The notes below the pieces were generated by a model. It did not search any database, had not been told where the DNA came from, and saw only the letters and a program-made list of their open reading frames with translations. The translations under genes were made by a program, and so were the position numbers. A stretch of 23,126 nucleotides of DNA, taken from positions 1-23,126 of the forward strand of contig MPUH01001137.1 of the NCBI GenBank assembly GCA_001970955.1, given 5' to 3'. The first letter of the stretch is position 1. Each line of letters begins with the position of its first letter. Positions 16,791 to 23,126 of this stretch are shown here, one piece after another. This stretch comes from Stentor coeruleus (lineage: Eukaryota > Ciliophora > Heterotrichea > Heterotrichida > Stentoridae).

Positions 16791-17987
16791 ACTAAATAAT
16801 TACTTGCAGTACTCAGCCCAATAATCAGGTAAAATATTATCCTATTCTCCAGAACATAAAAAATAAATTAGGTATATTATACAGTTAAAAAAAGCTTTAT
16901 TATCTATTTTACACTTGGTTTCCTAATAGTTATTTGTGTCTGATCGACAAATTTTACATATCTTTAATCTAATGATTCTGTGTTAGTAAATATATATTTT
17001 ATAGAAAATTAATTATATATAAATAATTGCATGTCAAAAAATCAAAACTTATATGTGAACTTGTAGTATTGCAAGGCAAAAAGTATTTATAATCCTATAG
17101 GAAGTAGATAAGAGATAAGCTAAGAAAAAATGCATAGATAAAGTTCAAATGCACATGATTATTAATAAAAAGGTATAAAGTAAGGACTAGGCTGTGACTT
17201 TGTTTTTTTCGTGATTTTTAAGATATTTTTTTGTTACTTTATAATTTATTAAGCTTTGAAAAATAAAACAGAACAAATTCAGTAAGTATTTCTCTATGAA
17301 TCTCAGAATATCATAGTTTAGAATTATAAAAAAGTCTTCAAATTTAAAAAAATGGTAATAAGAAATGCTTGATTAAGTAAAGGGATAAAAATTGAATACA
17401 AAATCTCTTTGCGAATCTGATTTTAGTTAATTAAAATTGTATCAAATTAATTTAAATCAAAAAGCATCTCTAATTTTATATATATACTCAGGCATTATAA
17501 GTAATTAGGGAAAGTATGAGATGATTAAAATGTAGAATGTTTATATTTTTAGGAATAAAAGGAAATTTAAAGTCAACATAAACTATTAAGTTTCTAATCA
17601 TCTTAGATAGTCGAAAACCTATAATTATCGAAATATAATAACTAGAGAGAAACAAATATTAAAATGGTTAAGTTTATTAATCAACTTTTTTTTTAGCTTA
17701 TATATTTTAATAACCTTCCTTCTTAATTCTTAGAAAGCTACGAGAATAACTCGATAGAAAAAAGCATTCATCCTTTCTGCTTCAAAATCAAAACATTGTT
17801 GAAAATTCAAAAAATCTATAAAACTTATCATCTCTATTTATCTGTAAATAATAAGCCTCCTATATCGTCATAAAGGGTCAGAATCCAGCTTATATATTAT
17901 TTTTCTTGCAAAGTGTACTAACACCTAAAAATTTCATCAAAAAATATAGACATTTTTGCATCAGTCCACACAATTTCTTATAAAAAA

Positions 17988-19520
17988 ATGCATACTATAT
18001 ACCTTGACGGAGAAAGCCTTACTGCTAAAAAGCTTTTCAAACTTGGAAACAAGAGATACTTATTAGATATCGCTGAATCAGCCTGGAAAAGAATTCAAGA
18101 TAATCACGATTACCTAATGTCTATAATTCATAGCGGCAAAAAAACTTATGGAATCAATACTGGGGTAGGATACTTTTCTGATGTAGCTATTAGTGAAGAT
18201 AAGTTGAAAACTCTTCAGAAAAACTTGATAAAATCTCATAGTGTTGGTGTTGGACCTTCTTTTACTATTCCAAGAACAAAAATGATTTTAGCCTTGAGAA
18301 TTAATATATTGTGCAAAGGATGTAGTGGTACAAGTCCTCAACTAATTAGAAAACTTGTGGAAGCTTTTAACAAAGGTTGCTTTTCATATGTTCCAGAACA
18401 AGGAACTGTAGGAGCTTGTGGAGATTTGGCTCCTCTTGCACATCTTTTTATTGGACTTATGGGAGAAGGACTTATGTGGGATGATGATACCCATGCTTAT
18501 ATACCAGCATTAGAAGTTCTTGCTAAGAAAAATTATGAACCAATTCAAGAACTTTTACCTAAAGAAGGATTAACAATGATAAATGGCCCTCAGATTATAA
18601 CAAGTCTTCTTAGTGAAGGCTATCATAGAGGAATGATTTTAGCTGAGGCAGCTGATATTATTGCAGCTTTGACAGTTGAGTGTTTAAGAAGCTTAGCAAC
18701 ACCTTTTGATGAACGTATACATTTGGTAAGACCACATTATGGTCAATTAAGTGTTGCGAAACGGATTAAGGCTTTATTATTGCCGATGTCAGAAATTGCT
18801 ATTAACACTCCTTTTGAAAAGGTTCAAGATGCATATTCACTTAGATGTATCCCTCAAGTCCACGGCCCAGCTTGGGATACACTGAAATTTGTAAATACAA
18901 TCTTAACTACAGAATTGAATTCAGCAACAGACAACCCTCTGATTTTTCACGAATCAGCGGCTGTTATTTCTGGGGGAAATTTTCATGGTGAATATACAGC
19001 TAAAATGAGTGATTTTCTAGCAATAGCCTTACATGAGCTTGGATCAATTAGTGAAGTGCGTATTTCTCGCCTTATGCGTAAAGATATAACTGGTTTTGAA
19101 TTTTTCCTTGTTCATAATCCTGGATTGAATTCAGGTCTCATGATGGCTCATTGTACTGCTGCATCACTTGTTAGCGAAAATAAACAACTTTGCCATCCTG
19201 CATCAGTAGATACAATTCCAACATCAGCAGGACAAGAAGATCATGTCTCAATGGGTGGTTGGGCAGCTCGTAAACTATTAAGGGTTATTGATAATATTCA
19301 AAATATTCTAGCTATAGAATTACTCTCTGATTTACATGCTCTAAAATTCCTTAGACCACATAAATCAACTGAAGCTCTTGAAAAAATTATTGCACTTGGT
19401 GAAGGTGTGACTGAATTGAAAGATTCTGACTATTTTATAAGCCCTGATATTCAAGCATTGTCGAAGCTTATAGAATCTGGAGCATTATCTAAAGCTGTTA
19501 AGGAATACTGGGAGCAGTAA
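17988..19520 (+). CDS. HAL: Histidine ammonia-lyase (histidase) with Cys in the MIO triad
   Basis: 510 residues, the usual length of bacterial HutH (about 510). The enzyme deaminates L-histidine to trans-urocanate, the first step of histidine breakdown, in the cytosol as a homotetramer. Family signatures: TYGINTGVG with Tyr54, NLIKSHSVGVG with His84, GTVGACGDLAPLAH, MINGPQ, QDAYSLRCIPQVHG with the active-site Arg, TDNPLIF and SAGQEDHVSM with the active-site Glu. The cofactor triad reads Ala143-Cys144-Gly145 instead of Ala-Ser-Gly (see findings). The other active-site residues I know are intact, so the protein looks functional. PAL/TAL is less likely given the QEDHVSM and SLRC signatures. The start is the first ATG, behind TTATAAAA. 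Histidyl-tRNA synthetase follows on the same strand after 541 bp. Confidence 0.95.
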   Translation: MHTIYLDGESLTAKKLFKLGNKRYLLDIAESAWKRIQDNHDYLMSIIHSGKKTYGINTGVGYFSDVAISEDKLKTLQKNLIKSHSVGVGPSFTIPRTKMILALRINILCKGCSGTSPQLIRKLVEAFNKGCFSYVPEQGTVGACGDLAPLAHLFIGLMGEGLMWDDDTHAYIPALEVLAKKNYEPIQELLPKEGLTMINGPQIITSLLSEGYHRGMILAEAADIIAALTVECLRSLATPFDERIHLVRPHYGQLSVAKRIKALLLPMSEIAINTPFEKVQDAYSLRCIPQVHGPAWDTLKFVNTILTTELNSATDNPLIFHESAAVISGGNFHGEYTAKMSDFLAIALHELGSISEVRISRLMRKDITGFEFFLVHNPGLNSGLMMAHCTAASLVSENKQLCHPASVDTIPTSAGQEDHVSMGGWAARKLLRVIDNIQNILAIELLSDLHALKFLRPHKSTEALEKIIALGEGVTELKDSDYFISPDIQALSKLIESGALSKAVKEYWEQ

Positions 19521-20061
19521 AACTAAGTAGTTTATAAGCATTAGTTAATATTATTGATTTTAAAATGATCTTATTTTTTTACGTAAAAAACTCAATAATT
19601 TATATTTTTTGGAATTTTAATATAGTTATTCTTTTAGATGGGATAATTTGTATCGGCTTAGAATTTAATTTAGTGATTAGTTTTATATAGAATTCTTTTA
19701 TATGGGATAATATGTATCAGCTTAGAATTTAATTTAGTGATTATTTTTATATAGAATTTTTTTGTGTATAATTTTTGTCAGAAAACAGATTTCTATAAGG
19801 ATTAATATAGTACTAAGGTGTTAGATAATGTATTACTGCAGATAAGCTCATTAGGTGTGAAAACATAAATAATTAACATAATAAAAACTTTTAGGTAAGA
19901 TAAAAGATTCGACAAATAATTTTTTTATATCTTGCCTTTATGATTGCATTATTAATAAATTTTCACGACGTGTAATGCTTCAGTTTACACTATAGTTTAC
20001 TACTATTAAAATCATCAAATTTATTTATCAAAAAATGTAGACAAAAATGTGAGGTTTATAA
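19521..20061. other. Intergenic region between histidase and HisRS genes
   Basis: 541 bp without a recognised gene. It contains the 64-bp tandem repeat listed separately and the HisRS 5' flank. TTTATAAA at 20055-20062 overlaps the A of the HisRS ATG. Confidence 0.6.
19628..19780 (+). repeat. 64-bp direct tandem repeat, two copies plus a partial third
   Basis: Copy 1 spans 19628-19691 and copy 2 spans 19692-19755, differing at about four positions (for example GTATCGGC versus GTATCAGC). A degenerate third start follows at 19756-19780 (ATTTTTTTGTG...TTTTTGTCAG). The shared core is GCTTAGAATTTAATTTAGTG. It lies in the 3' flank of the histidase gene. Confidence 0.85.
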
Positions 20062-20062
20062 A
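20055..20062 (+). promoter_or_regulatory. Start-abutting TTTATAAA element
   Basis: The palindromic octamer overlaps the first base of the HisRS ATG. Identical octamers touch or nearly touch two other start codons in the window (2341-2348 and 15762-15769). The function is unknown. Confidence 0.35.
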
Positions 20063-22437
20063 TGGTGAAGTTCGGCATAATAATAAACGGAACTGACTTG
20101 TCATCAAGTGACCTTCCTAAGCTTCTCGAAGACTCTTTTAAAGTTGACTCAGAAATTCTAAAGACCTTACAACCAAATACTGAATCATTAATAGATTTTT
20201 CTCTTCATTCAAATGCTCTCTATATTTGCATTGCCCTTAACAACTATCTTAAATTTTGTCCAAAAGCTTCAGCTGATGTGGTATCTCAACTAAACGGTAG
20301 CATTCATCCAAGTATACAATTACCAGAAGAAGATGTTAAATATTTTGATCAAGATACTTATAGAATAAGCTCAGAACTCATACCAAGCCTTCATAATTTG
20401 TCAATGCTAGCTCCAATATATGATAGTCTTTTAGGTTTGACAATGGAAGCAGAGAACATTGATAGTTCGTTTGTCAATGAAGACATTTATCCATTATTAT
20501 CTCAAGGTCTTAAAACAACACTTAGTAATATACAATCTTTACTTCATGATTCAAAAATGGCTAAAAAAAACTCAGCAAGTGAAACGCTTATTGAATTTAT
20601 ACAAATAAGTGCAGCCTTGAAAGATACTATTGAAGATACTGAAAGGATTTTAGACAAAGAAATTAATATTGTTAATTTGAATGTCAATAAAACTATAATA
20701 AAAAGGACTAATCAAATTTTAGTTAAAGCTTTCAATGATCTTGTTTGTATTACTGCAGGACTTGCTGGAGATTTACATACTATTCATATCGAACCTAAAA
20801 AACTGAAATTTGTTGATATACTCCCTTCTTTACAAGCATTTCAAGTGTTTACTAGAGAATTGCTTGAAAAAAACTTTAATGAATTAAAGAGAGTTATTGG
20901 CCAATTGACAGAATTTGAAGCTAAGATTAATGAGGGAGCGGCAAAAGTAAGGCAAATTCAATTAGGTAAAGGGAGCAGAGTTATTTATCAGTTATTGAAA
21001 GATACTAATCCTACGGTAAGTGAGTTGTCAATAAAATTGGTTAGTTTATTTGCCACGAAAAATGATGAAAGAAGAGTACCAAAAATAGCTAAAGGAATGC
21101 GCGATTATGCTTCAGAAGAAATGAGTATTCGTGAACATGTTTTCAATGTTATCAGAGCAGTATTCAAAAAGCATATGGCTGATGAGCTTGATACTCCTGT
21201 AATGGAACTTAGAGAAACCCTAACTGGTAAATATGGTGAAGAAGGTAGTAAATTAATTTATAATGTTGCAGATCAAGGAGGAGAATTATTATCACTACGA
21301 TATGATCTCACAGTTCCTTTCGCTAGATATGTCGCAATAAATAGAATAACCAACTGGAAAAGGTTTCAAATTGGCAAAGTTTATAGAAGAGACCAGCCAC
21401 AGATGAAGCGAGGTAGATATCGAGAGTTTTATCAATGTGATTTTGATATTGTTGGCGCAGGGGCGACTATGGCTCAAGATGCTGAAGTTATTATGATTGT
21501 TGTTGAGATTCTAAAACAACTTGACTTCAATTTTATTGTCAAAATTAACCATAGAAAACTTTTGGACTCATTTCTTGATATTGCAGGATGCCCAAGTGAA
21601 AAATATCGATCAGCCTCATCATCAATAGATAAACTAGATAAAGAAGAATGGGCAAAAATCCGCACTGAGCTTATTGAAGACAAAGGATTAAGTGAAGAAT
21701 GCACTGATAAAATTGGAGAATTCGTCAAACTCAATGGCGACCCTAAGCAAATCCTAGGAATTCTTAAAGGAATGGAAATACTGCAAAAGCACGCTGTCGC
21801 TAGTAAGATTCTTGAAGAATTAGAAAAACTTGTTAACTATGCTGAATCATTTGGGATTTTAGAAAGGCTTAATTTAGATATGAGTTTAGCAAGAGGTTTA
21901 GATTATTACACTGGATTAGTCTATGAAGCTGTAGTTATCGATGGACAAGTAGGATCAATTGCAGGTGGAGGTCGTTATGATGAATTAATTATGAAACTTA
22001 ATAATAGCAATCAGCCTATTCCTGCAGTAGGTGTTTCATTAGGAGTGGAAAGATTATTTACAGTAATCGAAGAACGTTATAAAGCTGCTAAGTTAGGAGA
22101 AACATCTGATCAAAGTATTCAATCTTTATTGATGTCGAAATCTAATAGTGTACTTGTTGCTCAAGCAGGATCTTCAGATAGATTTGATTTAATACAGGAA
22201 AGGTTTAAGATTTGCTCACTTTTATGGGCTCGTGGAATTAATGCTGAGACAAGCTATAAGGAAAAATCTGATCCTAAAGGACAAGCAGGATATGCAAGCC
22301 AACAAGGGATAAGATGGATTGTTTGGGTTGGAGATAGTGAATTAGAAGAAGGAAAGGCGAAAATTAAAGACCTTAGTAAACATTCTGAAGAGAATGTACT
22401 GATTGAAGCTATTCCTGACTTCATCTTATCTCATTAG
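20062..22437 (+). CDS. HARS: Histidyl-tRNA synthetase with long HAL-like N-terminal extension
   Basis: 791 residues; the catalytic core begins near 340, so about 340 residues are extra relative to human HARS1 (509). Core: PKIAKGMRDYASEEM (339-353), ETLTGKYGEEGSKLIYNVAD, RYDLTVPFARY, motif 2 KVYRRDQPQMKRGRYREFYQ with Arg450, histidine-binding LARGLDYYTG (about 609-618), AGGGRYDELI (about 634), motif 3 GVSLGVERLF (657-666), then the C-terminal anticodon-binding domain (about 690-791). It charges tRNA-His in the cytosol, and possibly in mitochondria if dual-targeted. The first ~43 residues (FGIIINGTDLSSSDLPKLL) resemble the start of histidase/PAL proteins; 45-335 is largely helical and unassigned. 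No MIO triad is present in the extension. The sequence AATGG with TTTATAA directly before supports this start. Confidence 0.95.
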   Translation: MVKFGIIINGTDLSSSDLPKLLEDSFKVDSEILKTLQPNTESLIDFSLHSNALYICIALNNYLKFCPKASADVVSQLNGSIHPSIQLPEEDVKYFDQDTYRISSELIPSLHNLSMLAPIYDSLLGLTMEAENIDSSFVNEDIYPLLSQGLKTTLSNIQSLLHDSKMAKKNSASETLIEFIQISAALKDTIEDTERILDKEINIVNLNVNKTIIKRTNQILVKAFNDLVCITAGLAGDLHTIHIEPKKLKFVDILPSLQAFQVFTRELLEKNFNELKRVIGQLTEFEAKINEGAAKVRQIQLGKGSRVIYQLLKDTNPTVSELSIKLVSLFATKNDERRVPKIAKGMRDYASEEMSIREHVFNVIRAVFKKHMADELDTPVMELRETLTGKYGEEGSKLIYNVADQGGELLSLRYDLTVPFARYVAINRITNWKRFQIGKVYRRDQPQMKRGRYREFYQCDFDIVGAGATMAQDAEVIMIVVEILKQLDFNFIVKINHRKLLDSFLDIAGCPSEKYRSASSSIDKLDKEEWAKIRTELIEDKGLSEECTDKIGEFVKLNGDPKQILGILKGMEILQKHAVASKILEELEKLVNYAESFGILERLNLDMSLARGLDYYTGLVYEAVVIDGQVGSIAGGGRYDELIMKLNNSNQPIPAVGVSLGVERLFTVIEERYKAAKLGETSDQSIQSLLMSKSNSVLVAQAGSSDRFDLIQERFKICSLLWARGINAETSYKEKSDPKGQAGYASQQGIRWIVWVGDSELEEGKAKIKDLSKHSEENVLIEAIPDFILSH

Positions 22438-22503
22438 TTTAGATTATTAGATAATAGAATTATTCAATTAAAGACTTACTTATACTTTTAATGTTTATGA
22501 GAT
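22391..22503 (+). repeat. 113-bp exact direct repeat, copy 1 (HisRS 3' end)
   Basis: It covers the last 15 codons and stop of HisRS plus 66 bp downstream, and is identical base for base to 22550-22662 (offset 159). Confidence 0.95.
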
Positions 22504-22548
22504 GTCAAGTGAAATTATTTTTAATTAGATTTATATTTATTCATAAAT

Positions 22549-22549
22549 N
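22549..22549. other. Ambiguous base N, probable contig join
   Basis: This is the single N in the window. It directly precedes the second copy of the 113-bp repeat. Scaffolding programs commonly place a lone n between contigs judged to overlap, so the join and the duplication are probably artificial. Confidence 0.75.
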
Positions 22550-22662
22550 AGAATGTACTGATTGAAGCTATTCCTGACTTCATCTTATCTCATTAGTTTA
22601 GATTATTAGATAATAGAATTATTCAATTAAAGACTTACTTATACTTTTAATGTTTATGAGAT
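22550..22662 (+). repeat. 113-bp exact direct repeat, copy 2
   Basis: It repeats the end of the HisRS coding sequence out of context, immediately after the N. The sequence diverges from copy 1 after GTTTATGAGAT. It should not be read as a gene fragment until the join is resolved. Confidence 0.95.
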
Positions 22663-22984
22663 TTAATAAAGTTTTAAAACATACGATTTAAGTTTATGAA
22701 GAACTAAATTTTGGAAGTTCACTTAAAGTTTATAATAATTTATAAAAGATTGTTTCTTTAAATTTTTCAAAAAGAGTGCTATTTATAAGTAACTTAGGAC
22801 CTTGGGGATTGATATTAACTTAAAAGTTTTAGGTAGATGATTCATAGAATAGTTACTTTTCATATTCATTGCCCAATGATAAAGGCATAAGATTGTTCAA
22901 TTTTCCAAACAAAAGCAAATATATTCAGGTATATTTATGTAGTCTGAAAAAGAACACTTAATATCCATTTTATAAGCCTAATGA
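22663..22984. other. AT-rich intergenic DNA, nothing recognised
   Basis: About 320 bp with stops in all frames. A short coding-like stretch, SEKEHLISIL (from about 22943), is in the same frame as the open segment that follows but is separated from it by stops. Confidence 0.4.
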
Positions 22985-23126
22985 TTTTTAGTTTTTTATA
23001 ATAAACAACAAGATAAGTATTATTTGATTACTCTAAACTTTGTGTATGCTTATCATGAATTAGATGCTTTAATAGCAATTAAAGAAACTCAGATTTGTAG
23101 TTTAACGAATCATGAGCCTTTAATAA
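22985..23126 (+). pseudogene. Open frame without ATG, running off the right edge
   Basis: 47 codons are open to the end of the window, with protein-like content (NKQQDKYYLITLNFVYAYHE, LDALIAIKETQICSLTNHEP). It has no Met, and in-frame stops lie just upstream, so it is either an internal part of a decayed gene, as at the CK1 remnant, or an exon whose start lies elsewhere. No family was recognised, and the sequence beyond the window would decide. Confidence 0.25.

Larger units (their letters stand above)
15761..17987. other. 2.2-kb region without an intact gene
   Basis: Apart from the two remnants listed at 15983-16273 and 16336-16790, this stretch is AT-rich with dense stops in all frames. 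Nothing recognisable was seen at 16800-17700. The last 287 bp (17701-17987) form the 5' flank of the histidase gene: 52 C and 24 G by hand count on the coding strand, with TTATAAAA at 17978-17985, 2 nt before the ATG. Confidence 0.5.

Noticed and set aside
16840..16860. YSPEHK block resembling a kinase APE motif
   Set aside because: It lies more than 300 nt after the HRD-like block, too far for the same kinase domain without a large insertion.

Overview
The window looks like nuclear DNA from a protist, most likely a ciliate. It is very AT-rich. Genes are dense on both strands, with intergenic gaps as short as 26 bp. All eleven complete genes read as single uninterrupted exons. TAA, TAG and TGA all occur as final stops, Trp is always TGG and Gln always CAA/CAG, so the standard genetic code applies. 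A heterotrich such as Stentor (standard code, compact, few introns) fits well, but this is inference, because no intron, rRNA or telomere is visible to prove it.

Layout, left to right. A WD40 gene enters from outside and ends at 512. A Wntless/TMEM181-like seven-TM protein (-) and a TMX2-like thioredoxin membrane protein (+) are divergent and share an 87-bp promoter. An unrecognised multi-pass membrane protein (-) follows, then an LRR/coiled-coil/EF-hand protein (+). Two minus-strand genes come next: a polo-like kinase, with a U2AF2-like splicing factor upstream of it. The 9.6-10.7 kb gap is not empty. It holds a strongly strand-skewed divergent promoter and a decayed casein kinase 1 gene. 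A DHHC palmitoyltransferase and a 1295-residue coiled-coil protein with a Sec16-type N-terminal motif lie head to tail, 26 bp apart. Beyond them is a 51-codon membrane microprotein (-), then about 2.2 kb without an intact gene but with coding remnants. Histidine ammonia-lyase and histidyl-tRNA synthetase follow in tandem on +. The last 0.7 kb contains an ambiguous base (N) flanked by an exact 113-bp duplication, probably a contig join, and an open frame that runs off the end.

Functional themes. Several proteins are family members with changed key residues. The histidase has Ala-Cys-Gly where Ala-Ser-Gly normally forms the MIO cofactor. The polo-like kinase appears to lack the His/Lys phosphopeptide pincer. 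The U2AF2-like protein lacks RRM2 and the aromatic RNA-contact residues of RRM1 but keeps both protein-binding ends. The histidyl-tRNA synthetase has a roughly 340-residue N-terminal extension that begins like a histidase, and it sits directly downstream of the histidase gene. No mobile element, CRISPR array, tRNA or rRNA gene was recognised.
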